A stretch of 64,000 nucleotides of DNA from Cladopsammia gracilis (Eukaryota > Cnidaria > Anthozoa > Scleractinia > Dendrophylliidae). This document shows, piece by piece, positions 54,112-64,000 of this stretch. Made by a program: the position numbers and the translations under genes. Numbering within the stretch: the first letter of the stretch is position 1; each line of letters opens with the position of its first letter. The stretch spans positions 1,481,001 to 1,545,000 of the forward strand of contig JAJGOT010000134.1 in assembly GCA_022457155.1 (NCBI GenBank). Reading direction: 5' to 3'. The notes under the pieces were generated by a model, which was given only the letters and a program-made list of their open reading frames with translations, did not search any database and was not told the origin of the DNA.

Positions 54112-55930
54112 GGACTTGGCTCTGGTGCAAGTTTGACATTTCTGATAAAGGCAACATTCTCCCCCTGCCTCTTGTTTTCTAAAAGTAAGTTGTGCCAAGG
54201 GTCTTTGGATGCCAATATTTCCCTAGAAGGCATAATGCATGCATGAGAAATATTTTTATGTGCATTATTTGAATCATTTTGCTTGTGTTTAAAAAGCTTT
54301 GACCCCTGTTTCTTGCTCTTGGGAATGGCCCCTACACTTCTTTTCTCAGACAAATTATGATTTCCTTCTAAACTAGTGTAATACATTATAAATTGCATCC
54401 TTGGGTTTAAAGAAATAAGATACCTTTACAAGCTCGTTTTTAGTGCTTTCTACGGTTCTACCGACAAAACCTCTCGATGCCGTTTTATAATTTCCTTGAC
54501 GTGGAAAGTCAATGGAATGTTCATCAGCTGTGAATGCGTACTGTATCAGGCAGTAGCTATGCAATGTACCATCAGGTTCTGAAAACAAAATAAAATAATT
54601 CCATTTATAAGCTTGGGGCTTGTGCATTTATTACTGGCCAGCGAGTGGGAGAGTTCACCCCAGGGCATGTGCACCATAATTCAACAACCCCCCTTGCTTG
54701 TTCCGTTATCCTGTGAGTGTATCCCCAGACCTCTCGATACTATTGCAGATACTATATGTACTTCCCCCCCCCCCCCCCTCACCCCCTCTCCTCAATTCCC
54801 CCCTATTCTTGACTAAAAGTGTGTAATGTCTGTAATTAATATATTCAATGGGATGCTTGCTATTGTCGTCAGGCGTTAGCTCCCCAGGGTAGCCACTGTC
54901 ATGTGCATTATGTCTGGGGTTTTATGGTATTTAACAATGATTGAAACTAAGTGTGTGGCTGCAAGCAATTGATGAGAAGGAAAATTTACCCCATCAAAGA
55001 CAAAATAGTAGTGAATAGTTATGAAACGGGTTTTAGAATAAATTTCTTTACAGGTTAATTTTCTCATGTACAGTTGAATCCTATAATAAATCAAACCGTC
55101 AGAGGAAACTCAAAACTGTTTGAGTTATCAAATTAATGTTCACGTTATCAGGAGTTAAATCTATTACGAGGCGTAGTTGACGAAACTATATAATTGTATC
55201 CTTCGAGTGAGCGAGAAGTTTGAATTAGAAAGTTTGAGTTGTAAAAGATTCTACGGTACATGCATATAATAGATAGACTTTATTATGAGGTTCTTATCAC
55301 TACCTTTTATAAGTGAAAGTTAGTGACTACTATTGCAATATACTTTATATTTAGTTGTTAAGAAACAGTACTTACTAATTATGGTGTCAATTCTCTTTCG
55401 GAAGTCTACGGATTTGCGTAGCTGGAAATACTCTCGTTTTAATGCAAATTTGGGATCTTCACAGGGAGTTTCTTTGTCACCGCCACTGAGTGATCTGGCC
55501 AACATGTAACCACCCTGAGCCTTGACTTGGAAATAAAACTTTTTGCTTGAATTGTTCTTCCAAGAACCTATCTGATCACATTTGAAATCCCCAATGTTGC
55601 TAAGGTCCACGATAAATGAACAGTTGTGTTGAACACGTATTGGCTGCGCTTTGCATATCTTGCTTTTTTCCACATAATTTGGACAGTTGAGCAGCAATTC
55701 TAGAGTTTCCTTTGGCGTTACCACGTCTTTCTTTCTGGTATAAACTGGTGTTTTCAGATCATCATTGTACCACTCATGTCTGTAACGAGTAAATTCAAAA
55801 TCGATCAGTATAAAATGTTTATATACTTTATTCAAAATTCTTGATTTTTCAATAGCTACCTTGGAGGAGATGTCTTAAATTTCTTCCTCTCTGGACTGAG
55901 AGTTTCCACCTGATTTGTTATTTTCTCCAC

Positions 55931-56293
55931 CTGTTTGAAGCAAACAGAAACCACCACCTGGTTATCTCAGTTGGCCAAGAGTACCAGCCTGCAGGACTAC
56001 AGCACTAACTAGACTTGTTTAATTAACTGCAAAAACCGTGGACGAAGATCCTGTGGTTTTTCGCTGGATCTCAGAGGAGGAGACCAAATCATCTAAAATG
56101 AATCAATATACCAACGAGAAGTCCAAGGACTACTGCACAATATATATAAGATGTTACTAAATTAGAAAATGAAAATACAACATTATATAAAGGAGAATGT
56201 CGCAACACATATTTGAAGAAAGAGGAGGGGTGGAAATGACCTACAAGATAACAAAAACTAAAGATAAGGCTGGCATACGTAAACTACGATTCA
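55931..56293. other. Intronic sequence with a shared repeat motif
   Basis: AACCGTGGACGAAGATCCTG near 56032 resembles AACCGTGGACGACAATCCTG near 41047, marking a dispersed repeat. No gene. Confidence 0.4.
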
Positions 56294-56520
56294 TCACGTC
56301 TGTTCAACCCACGTGGTTCTAGTGTTTTCGCTCTGTCTATTAAATACGACTCTCTGGCTTTTCGGATAGAATCCCGTGAATTTGTGAATTATTTCTAGTG
56401 GAATAAGTTGCATGTCAGTGTTGGAATGGTTAGAATGGGAAAGAAAGTGTTCAGAGACAGTAGTAGGTTTGGATTTAATGTTTGGTTTGTCAACGGAACA
56501 CACCACCTCTAACAATACAA
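56294..56520 (-). pseudogene. Penelope-like GIY-YIG C-terminal fragment (reverse)
   Basis: Frame reads VDKPNIKSKPTTVSEHFL and LIPLEIIHKF, the segment that follows the GIY-YIG core in this element type. Frameshifts are likely after KFTG. It is the missing C-terminal continuation of the forward fragment next to it, so the copy has been internally inverted. Confidence 0.65.
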
Positions 56521-56541
56521 TAGACCTCTAACAACAAGGTA

Positions 56542-56840
56542 GTGTCAACGGAACACACCACCTCTAACAAAACTAACTTACCACCGGGCTTTTTCCGTTG
56601 TGGACAAGATTGTGCCACTTGTCCTTACATCACCAATCATGGTCTTAAAGACTATATTTTTTATTCTACAGGCGAAACCCGTTCCATCACTTCACATATA
56701 ACCTGTAACACTAAAAACGTAATCTACACGATACAATGTAACCACTACCATTTACAATACATTGGTGAAACTAAGTCTTAAAGACAGATTTAACGAACAT
56801 CGAAGTTCCGTTGACAAACCGGACAAGCCGGACAAGTCGG
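56542..56840 (+). pseudogene. Penelope-like Cys-rich linker and GIY-YIG fragment (forward)
   Basis: Reads FFRCGQDCATCPYITNHG, then IYTIQCNHYHLQYIGETKS; a frameshift follows, then LKDRFNEHRSSVDKP. This is the CxxC-linker plus GIY-YIG order of a second Penelope-like lineage, distinct from that at 35-37 kb. Confidence 0.75.
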
Positions 56841-56872
56841 AAGGCCCAGGTTCGAATCTCGCTCGGGCAGTT
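56840..56872 (+). other. tRNA-like 3' segment followed by T run
   Basis: GGCCCAGGTTCGAATCTCGC resembles a tRNA T-arm, followed by CGGGCAGTTCC and a T run. No acceptor partner, D-arm or anticodon arm precedes it, so at most this is a tRNA-derived fragment, perhaps of a SINE. Confidence 0.3.
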
Positions 56873-57874
56873 CCTTTTTTTTTCTTTCTTCTTCGGACTG
56901 AACATTATGAAAGTAATGTACTGTATTTTTCTTTTTGCGTTTGTCAAAAATCCTTAAGTTTAATTTTAAAAAAATACCGCAATATTGCGTTAAGCGTTAG
57001 CATTTCTTATTCACGGGTTGGCTCTTAGGAGCCTTTGATTAAAACATTTAATAGTAACAACGTGGTTTGTTGGAACGATGACAGAATGAAAGGAATAACT
57101 CTTCTCCACGTCGGACATCTTCTTATCTTGTTTAAAGTATACCATAAAATGTCCTTACGCATGCACATGAGTATAGGCTACTTGGAGCCTCTTGTTCATT
57201 ATAACTTGAGTTCCTTTCTTAGTCCTTTCCCACTGTCCTGCAGTGCCAATAAAAATTCTGACATGTACCTGTACAGGTCTGCTGTTGTTAACAATACGTT
57301 GACCTCAACATCATTAATGTGGCATGGCAAAGACACTGTAACAGTGGATTTAACATCAAATAACTTACTGAGTCTTCCTTTTCATCACTGTACACATCTA
57401 TAGGGGGAGCCGCGGCACTGAACACATCTATAATGCAAATGAGTATATTTTAATAGATAATTTCAAAGCTTTGCAAATTGACAAATTAAAAAAAATGATC
57501 TGTATTCTTTAAACCTTGTGTGCTTTCTTTCAGTACTAATAGATCAATTTCAAAAGTTGGCATAACAATTTTGATTGAAAATGGTTCTTTTTTGTGGGTC
57601 TTGGAGCTTGTTGCATTTTAATATACTGAAAAAGCCTACAATATAGCAATAAACTTCTTTGGGAGTTTATCAGTTTTGCAACAGATTGCGAAAGATAACA
57701 TTTCATACCATACAGGTGGGCATAGGCACCAGTCAGTGCTTTTCCTCATCACCCAGTAAGGGTGGGGGAGGGAATAAGTCATGAATTTGTCAAATTTCCA
57801 CCCTAAGGAACAAGATAACAGCAGTTGACCAGGACACCCCATGACTATGCCACAAAGACTCTTTATTAAAGACA
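56873..57874. other. Unassigned intronic sequence
   Basis: No supported gene; the forward ORF at 57035-57403 has no recognisable domain. Confidence 0.4.
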
Positions 57875-58720
57875 ATGATACACCGTGCTCCTGCTTTATC
57901 TTCTACAACAGAAGCTTTAAATGCAGAATGCGACAAATTACGCTCTATTTTCAGTCGTCTCTACTATCCTAAGGGTCATATAGATTTCGCCAATAGCAAT
58001 TTTGTTCTTCGAAGTGCTTCAGAGAACACAGGGGAAAGAAACAATGACATTAGCACGATAAGAATCAGCCCTTAAGGATCAAGTGTCTGCTAATGCGGTT
58101 CGGAGGCATTTTCGTGATCTTAGTCATAAGATTGGCCCTGCATTACAGCCAGTTTTCGTGAGCAAGAAATTAGAACAAGATCTTACACCCAAAGAAATCA
58201 AGCCGTCAATTGTGAATCGGCAATGCGTTGTTTATCGTTTTTCATGCGATCTGTGAGATGCAGATTTTGTCGGGTACGCAGTCCTTCATCCGAACGCATT
58301 GCTGAGCACAAAAACTCGGCAATCAGTAGACATTTCGTCGAAGCTCACAGTAGCAACACTCTTTTGAAAGAAAGCTAATTTAGAGTCTTGAGAAAGTGCC
58401 AGGGCAAATTTGATTGTTTAGGTTTTGAGATGCTTTTCATCAAGCAACTAAAGCCCAATTTAAATGTCCACACGGACTCCATACGTGCTAAACTTTTTGT
58501 TTAACCTGTAACTTATTCTTTTGTTAAAGTTTACGTTTCTTAATTATCTATTGTTCTTTTTACTTCTTATATACTTTTAACATATCGACATTTTTTGACT
58601 TGATAATGACATTAAGCTGGCGTCGAAACGTCGTCACTTGTTAAAGTCTTAAAATGTTTTTAAGTAATGTTTTATCGCAATTTTTTATAGTTAAGTGTAT
58701 TTCCAAATCACTCCTTCCTC
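57875..58720 (+). pseudogene. Penelope-like element fragment P1
   Basis: Frames read LSSTTEALNAECDKLRSIFS, then (shifted) VRRHFRDLSHKIGPALQPVF, IVNRQCVVYRFSCDL with an in-frame stop, and after further breaks LRKCQGKFDCLGFEML to DSIRAKLFV. The 3' UTR ends with TTGATAATGACATTAAGC ... GGCGTCGAAACG. At least three frame disruptions. Same lineage as P2 (60180-60605) and P3 (62043-62367). Confidence 0.8.
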
Positions 58721-59631
58721 GTATACATAATAATATAGAATATATATTTAGCCAATTCAAAACCAGTTAATAGTGAAAATTTCACGTTGATCTGACTTGG
58801 AAAAGACCGCTTAAAAGCCGATAGAAAAATGTAGGTATGGTCTCCAGTAAACTGTATCGAAACATCCTAAACTTAAATATACCTGCAAGTATAAGACTTA
58901 CATGGATTCGACCGACCGGAAAAACCATCGATAGGGCTGGAACCTGTAATTTTTAATGTTGTTCATTGCTTCGCAGCGAAGACTAAGGTCAGTGACCTTC
59001 AAATGAATTGACTATTGGTTTTAAATACCGTTTTAAATACCGTTTGTTTGTATTTGAAAATCTTCACAGACGTTGGCATGGCAGTACAAAAAAATAACGC
59101 CACTACCGTACAGATGCGTTAAAAAACAGTTCGACATTCAACTGGACAGGCAACATATTTCAACAGTTCATTTCCCAACTGGACAACATATTACGCTCAG
59201 ATTTACAACATTTTCTAATTCGATGCTCTTTCCAGTAGTATCGATGGTTTTTTACTGAAATTAAATTAAAATAAGACACGTTGAATTGTTCTTACCAACA
59301 TCATCATTTGAGTCTGTATCCGATATCGAAATAACATCTGCAACAATAATCAAGACGTTCCAATAATAAGCTTAGGCACACAGGTACAAATCAAGATCAA
59401 CTTAAACTCTTTTTAAAGCTAAAATGTGCATAAAACTTACCACGAATAACACGGCCGCCTTCCATGTTCGAGTTGTTCGTTCATTTAACGGCAATGGTCC
59501 TGGTTAAAATATCCATGTGACCATTTTAGCGGGAAAACATGAAAGCAGACGTAAAGTGATTTAGCGGACCAGCGGATAGTCGAATAACAAAAAAGGACCC
59601 CAGCCAGCTCCAGTCCTGGCCCCTGCCCCGG

Positions 59632-59666
<35 letters not shown>

Positions 59667-60179
59667 GCCCCGATCCCGTCCCCGACTCCGACAAGCTACT
59701 TTTTGACACCATCTTTAAAGGAAACCTGTCCCGCCGCCGAAATAGCAAAATTTATCTTAACTTGTTTCCACGTTATAACGCCAGATACCACCAAATATAC
59801 AACTCAATTGGATAAAAATATTCTATAGAGCAAAACAAAAGCAGTAGTTTGGAGCTAAAATGCAGGATTGCAAGGATGGAAGTGGATTACAGTTCATGAC
59901 AAACACGTTATTTCAGTCGGGACAGTGTCCCGTTAAGTAATTTCACAAAACCAGTGTTTATCTCTCGATCAATTTACTACCAGTATACAAATAGTAAGGT
60001 TTGCAGTGTTATTGCGATTTATTTGAAAACAAACATACAATTTTTTTTTATTCTTGCAAAATATATGTTGTATTAAAGATGTCTATGAAATTTTCAATGC
60101 GAAATCTTAAACGCGCAAAATTTCACTTTTAATAATTTCGAAGTTTCTTGTTTATCGTTGCATGGTAATATCGATTTTA
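58721..60179. other. Region with first exons of the reverse gene and a CCGACC microsatellite
   Basis: Apart from exons at 59296-59337 and 59441-59465, it contains (CCCCGA)n at 59618-59690. No other gene. Confidence 0.5.
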
Positions 60180-60605
60180 CCAGAACTTATATTTAACTAT
60201 AAAAATTGCGATAAAACATTACTTAAAAACATTTTAACTTTAAAATAGTGACGACGTTTTGACGCTCGCAGTTAACATCATTATCAAGTCAAAAAATGTC
60301 GATATGTTAAAAGTATATAAAAGGTAAAAAGAACAATAGATAATTAAGAAACTGTAACAAACGAACAAGTTACAAGTTAAACAAAAAAGTTTAGCACGTA
60401 TGGAGTCCGTGTAGACATTTAAATGGGGCTTTAGTTGCAGATACCACATCTCAAAAACTAAACAATCAAATTTGCCCTGGCACTTGCTCAAGATTCTAAA
60501 TTGGCTTTCTTTCCAAAGAGTGTTGCCACTGTGAGCTTCGACGAAATGTCTACCGATTGCCGAGTTTTTTTGTGCTCAGCAATGTGTTGATGAAGGCCTT
60601 TACTT
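60180..60605 (-). pseudogene. Penelope-like 3' fragment P2 (reverse)
   Basis: Reverse strand reads ...CQGKFDCLVFEMWYLQLKPH... to DSIRAKLF, then the 3' UTR. It starts at the same internal point as P3 (near ATCAACACATTGCTGAGC) and faces away from the LINE next to it. Confidence 0.8.
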
Positions 60606-62043
60606 AGGTATTTACTCGCTTTGTCACAGTACCAATATCAGTATTGGCACTCGTCTCAAAAATTTTCGAAAAAAATATTTGTCGTCAACTTTATGATTAT
60701 CTTCAGGATAATAGCCTCTTGAATACTTACCAATCTGGCTTTCGACCAATGCACAGCACGCTAACATCGCCGCTTGAGACAACGAACACCTGGTCAATTA
60801 ATATTGACAACGGTCTCTTAAATGGCGTGCTATTTATTGATCTTAAAAAGGCCTTTGATGCAATCGATCAGGAAATAATTTTGCGGAAACTTGCGAACTA
60901 TGGGGTTGATCAAAGTGCTCTACGATTTTTTGCGTCCTTCTTATGTAATAGATCCTAAAAATGCAGTGTCAATGGAGCGTTATCCGGTGCAAGTAGATTA
61001 ACCTGCGGGGTTCCCCAGGGAAGTATACTGGGACCTCTGCTCTTTTTAAATAAATGATCTTCCTAATTGCCTCGATATATCCTGCGCAAAAATGTTTGCC
61101 GACGATACTACTGTACATCACTGTCCCTGGTTGCACTTTTGCCGAACTCGAAGAGGCAGCCAACTCTGAACTTAACAATCTTTATAGCTGACTAAAAGCA
61201 AATAAGCTTAGTCCAAACATTGAGAAAACTGAGTTTACGGTAATTAGTACTCGTCAAAAATTTCTTGCAGAAAATTGTAGTGAGATTAATATCCAATTAG
61301 ATGGCCATCCAATTTATAGAGTTGAGCGTGCCAAATCATTAGGTTTAATTATTGATGACCGACTTTCATGGTCTAATCACATCAAAGAACTATGCAGAAA
61401 GATATCCTTGGCACTAGGTGCTCTGAGGCGCATTAGGTCCCTCATTTCTCAGTCCACTGCAGTTCAAATATATAACGCTTTAATCCCACCTCATTTCGAT
61501 TACTGTGCCCCCGTTTGGGATGGATTGAGTTCTTATCTATGTGAGAAACTACAAAAATTCAAAACCGAGCAGCTAGGGTTATTCTGCAAGCCAACTGTGA
61601 GGTAAACTCAAGCCTGCTTCTTGAAACTTTGAAGAGGGACCAGTGATTAAGAAGAAGAAAGCAGAAAGCTATAATGATGTTTAAATCCCTCAACGGGTTA
61701 GCCCTAGTGTACTTGCATGATTTATTCAGTGAGCGACACACAGACTATGACCTGCGTGACTCTTTCCGTAAGTTAAACTTACCCAAGCCGCGTACCGATT
61801 ATTTGAAACGTAGCTTTGGCTGGGTGCCTTACTGTGGAACTCTCTTCCTGAAAATATTAGGGCGATAAGATCAATTGGGCAGTTCAAGTTAAGAAGGAAA
61901 TCAACCGCGCGCTTGAAACATTCGATTCCCACTCGACAATCTTGTAAATCAGTTCTTATAGTTATTTTAATTTTTATAAATGATTGTAATTAAAATACTA
62001 TTAGTATAAATGAAGATTTTCAACCGAGTTTAAATAAATAAAG
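60606..62043 (+). pseudogene. Non-LTR retrotransposon (CR1/L2/jockey-type) RT remnant
   Basis: RT order is clear: LVSKIFEKNICRQLYDYL, YQSGFRPMHSTLTSP, then VLFIDLKKAFDAIDQEII; stop at 60956; then LTCGVPQGSILGPLLF, MFADDTTVHH (the xxDD catalytic motif), KANKLSPNIEKTEF, IQLDGHPIYR, LGLIIDDRLSWSNHIKEL, FDYCAPVWDGL, then frames ending NLPKPRTDYLKRSF. Several stops and frameshifts. The 3' end is TTTAAATAAATAAAG near 62040. The endonuclease domain is missing. Dead, 5'-truncated copy inserted between two Penelope fragments. Confidence 0.85.
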
Positions 62044-62367
62044 ATCAACGCATTGCTGAGCGCACAAACTCGGCAATCGGTAGACATTTCGTCGAAGCTC
62101 ACAGTAGCAACACTCTTTTGAAAGAAAGCCAATTTAGAATCTTGATAAAGTGCCAGGGCAAATTTGATTGTTTAGTTTTTGAGATGCTTTTCATCAAGCA
62201 ACTAAAGCCCAATTTAAATGTCCAGACGGACTCCATACGTGCTCACTTGATCATGACGTTAAGCTAGCCGGTCGAAACGTGTTAAAATGTTTTTACGTAA
62301 TCATCTTCATAGAAATTTTTTTTATAGTTAAGTGTATTTCCAAATCACTCCTTCTCCGCATATATAT
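62043..62367 (+). pseudogene. Penelope-like 3' fragment P3 (forward)
   Basis: Reads RIAERTNSAIGRHFVEAHSS, then KCQGKFDCLVFEMLFIKQLK to DSIRAHLI, followed by TTGATCATGACGTTAAGC ... GGTCGAAACG and a 3' UTR shared with P1 (TTTATAGTTAAGTGTATTTC). Confidence 0.8.
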
Positions 62368-62452
62368 GTTATTTACCGGCCTGGTGGTCCATATAGGAAA
62401 AAACTGTGCCCGAGGTCTTTCCTATACGGACCGACCAAGGCCGGTAAATAAC
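62368..62452. repeat. 85-bp hairpin
   Basis: Arms GTTATTTACCGGCCTGGTGG and GACCAAGGCCGGTAAATAAC with inner CCATATAGGAAA / TTTCCTATACGG. Small MITE or structured end of the Penelope fragment. Confidence 0.75.
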
Positions 62453-62522
62453 TTTTTTATTTTTTCCTACTTCAATTCTGCGATTTGCCGAGAAAATCGC
62501 GAAATACTTGTACAGCTTTCTA

Positions 62523-63094
62523 AAGCCCGGTTTCCATATGATCGCTACGATCGCTGCGATCGCTGCGATCGCTGAAAAAAAAGTTCAGCGATCGTAGCGA
62601 TCATATGGAAACCACTCTCCAGCGATCGTAGCGATCACAGCGATCGCAGCGACAACGATCGCTGCGATCGCTGTGATTCTATCTCAGCGATCGTAGCGAT
62701 CGTAGCGATCATATGGAAACCACTCTCCAGCGATCGCAGCGATCGCAGCGATCGCAGCGACAGCAAAAATACCAAGATGCACTGCGTACGCCCACTCAAA
62801 GGGTGCGATTTGGCCCTTTTTATGGAAAAAGTGCAAAGATACGACTGTCTTTATATCAAATTTTAAAAACAATTCACAGCCGCTATGTTGAATTTCAAGA
62901 AAGAGGCGAAACGATATTGTCAGACCCAGGTCCCCTCGATCTTCATTCACTTTCTCAGCGATCGTAGCGATCGCAGCGATCATATGGAAACCATCAATCG
63001 CTGCGATCGCTGAACTATTTTTTTCAGCGATCGCAGCGATCGCAGCGATCGCAACGATCGTAGCGATCGTAGCGATCATATGGAAACCGGGCTT
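62523..63094. mobile_element. TIR element built of GATCGCTGCGATCG sub-repeats
   Basis: Ends AAGCCCGGTTTCCATATGAT and complement. Inside, more than 30 copies of CGATCGCTGC / GCAGCGATCG in both orientations, interrupted by TCATATGGAAACCACTCTCC at 62605, 62708 and partly 62977, and a unique core at 62762-62950. The ORF at 62684-63079 is repeat-derived (IAAIAAIA...). Confidence 0.85.
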
Positions 63095-63477
63095 AAGAAA
63101 TCATGACTTTACGCACGCGTCAAGCAAACTGACACAACACGTGCAAAACCTAAATTAACAACTTTTTCATTCATGAACAAAAGAATCAGTACTTTGCAAA
63201 GTGAACTCATTTCTATCAGTTTATGTCTCTCGGTAGATTTGGGTTTTATTGTTTCTTGCTGTTTACTCGTGACGGATGCGGCAACGAGGTAAAGTTTGCT
63301 CTCCATTTTTCATTTTATTCTTTTTGTTTTCGTCTGTTATTTGTGCATCGCATTAGATCTGGGACATTTCTGGGTACGAGAATACGCACGCATGCAAGCC
63401 GAAGCGAAACTAATTTTGGTTTTATTTGCCTGTTGTTGTGTTACATAAGAGTGTTCTCCGCAAGTATTAAACGTACA
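63095..63477. other. Unassigned sequence
   Basis: No supported gene. A 91-codon forward ORF at 63223 has no recognisable features. Confidence 0.4.
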
Positions 63478-63688
63478 TGTGGCTGTAATGGCCGGTAACC
63501 GGTCAAGGTTTTAAAAACACTAAATAGCCGGCAGTTCTATATTCTCAGTAAATTTCACAAAATCGAATTAGATTAAAAAAAATAGATTAGCTTGAATTTT
63601 TCGATTTTGTGAAATTTACTGAGAATATAGAACTGCCGGCCATTTAATGTTTTGAAAACCTTGACCGATTACCGGCCATATAGCCACA
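63478..63688. mobile_element. 211-bp foldback MITE
   Basis: Ends TGTGGCTGTAATGGCCGGTA and complement. The inner arms CCGGCAGTTCTATATTCTCA pair around an A/T loop at about 63563-63595. Confidence 0.88.
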
Positions 63689-63720
63689 GCGATTTTTTTA
63701 AGCGAAAAGCCGCTTTGTAA

Positions 63721-63747
63721 AAAAACAACAACAACAACAACAACAAA
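63721..63747. repeat. CAA microsatellite
   Basis: (AAC)n, about eight units. The remainder to 64000 shows no gene. Confidence 0.9.
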
Positions 63748-64000
63748 GGCCGAACAAACTATGAAATCAGCAAATCATAAAATCCAAACTTGCAGTCGCC
63801 TTTTTGAGGAATAAGATTGGCCTTTAATTTTACGGCTGATTTCTCCTTCCACTTAGTTTAATCTCTCTTTCTTCATTGAGTCTTTTTGATACCTCGTCTT
63901 TGGCGTGTTTTCGGATCTTTGTATATCGAAATGGTGTGTAATTTACTGACAACAAACTAGTACAAAACTAGACTTTTTAATAAAAATTCACAGATCTCTA

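Larger units (their letters stand above)
54112..59465 (-). pseudogene. Multi-exon gene resembling a cnidarian-expanded family of unknown function, decayed
   Basis: Readable exons, reverse order: 59441-59465 (MEGGRVIR, donor GTAAGT); 59296-59337 (VISISDTDSNDDV, acceptor TTGCAG, donor GTAAGA); 55860-55930 (VEKITNQVETLSPERKKFK); 55376-55779 (HEWYNDDLKTPVY ... NCPNYVEKSKICKAQ, QHNCSFIVDLSNIGDF); 54424-54578 (KPDGTLHSYCLIQYAF ... GFVGRTVESTKNELVK); about 54112-54372 (SLEGNHNLSEKRSVGAIP ... DPWHNLLLENKRQ ... AFIRNVKLAPEP). Phases match at 55860/55779 and 55376/54578. The joins into the last piece and after the second exon do not keep phase, and the gene stops at a repeat. I recall this architecture from repeated cnidarian genes, possibly transposase-derived, but assign no function. 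Penelope fragments fill the 3.3-kb gap at 55931-59295. Confidence 0.6.

Noticed and set aside
56840..56872. Intact tRNA gene
   Set aside because: Only a T-arm-like segment is present; no D-arm, anticodon arm or paired acceptor stem.
59485..59748. Gly-Ser-rich reverse ORF
   Set aside because: Translation of the (CCCCGA)n microsatellite.
62684..63079. 131-aa ORF rich in IAAIA
   Set aside because: Product of GATCGCTGC repeats in a TIR element.

Overview
This window looks like nuclear DNA of a cnidarian, most likely an anthozoan (stony coral or sea anemone). That is an inference from four things: an expanded cluster of intronless class A GPCR genes, spliced genes with canonical GT/AG sites, a gene resembling a cnidarian-expanded family, and very dense Penelope-like, LINE, hAT and foldback/MITE insertions. 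There is no bacterial operon structure and no CRISPR array.

Layout. 1-705 is the tail of an earlier repeat unit. 706-22214 holds three head-to-tail copies (7575, 7566 and a truncated 6368 bp) of one unit. Each unit has a reverse-strand 330-aa orphan GPCR, a 5'-truncated L1/Tx1-like LINE with target-site duplications, and the same nested MITEs. 22215-24153 is repeat-on-repeat sequence. 24974-34028 is a fourth, older unit (GPCR about 92% identical) broken up by at least six insertions; some of these have target duplications that can be read against the uninterrupted paralogues. 31974-37678 is a large inverted arrangement of two copies of one TIR element (E2 and E3); E3 carries a head-to-head Penelope-like inverted dimer with an 11-bp target duplication. 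A fifth, unrelated intronless GPCR lies at 39240-40154. 42.5-45.2 kb has a Lys-rich gene end and a coiled-coil gene split by a MITE. 47415-52485 (reverse) is the best conventional gene: a TIM-barrel HMGL-like/pyruvate-carboxyltransferase protein with a C-terminal EF-hand, whose intron holds a 1.4-kb 88-bp satellite. 53.2-59.5 kb has a hAT remnant and a decayed multi-exon gene. 56.3-63.7 kb is mostly Penelope and LINE fragments and TIR elements, ending in a GATCG-rich element.

How it fits together. The four related receptors are one amplified locus. The fourth copy lacks two MITEs that the other three share, so the order of events can be read directly. The clearest unexpected signal is that the last nine residues and the stop codon of all four receptors lie inside a MITE terminal inverted repeat. 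An intact relative of that MITE sits at 49419-49683 in an intron of the HMGL/EF-hand gene. Units 1 and 2 are almost identical, so a very recent duplication or an assembly artefact must both be considered. All function calls come from reading the sequence by eye; no database search was run.
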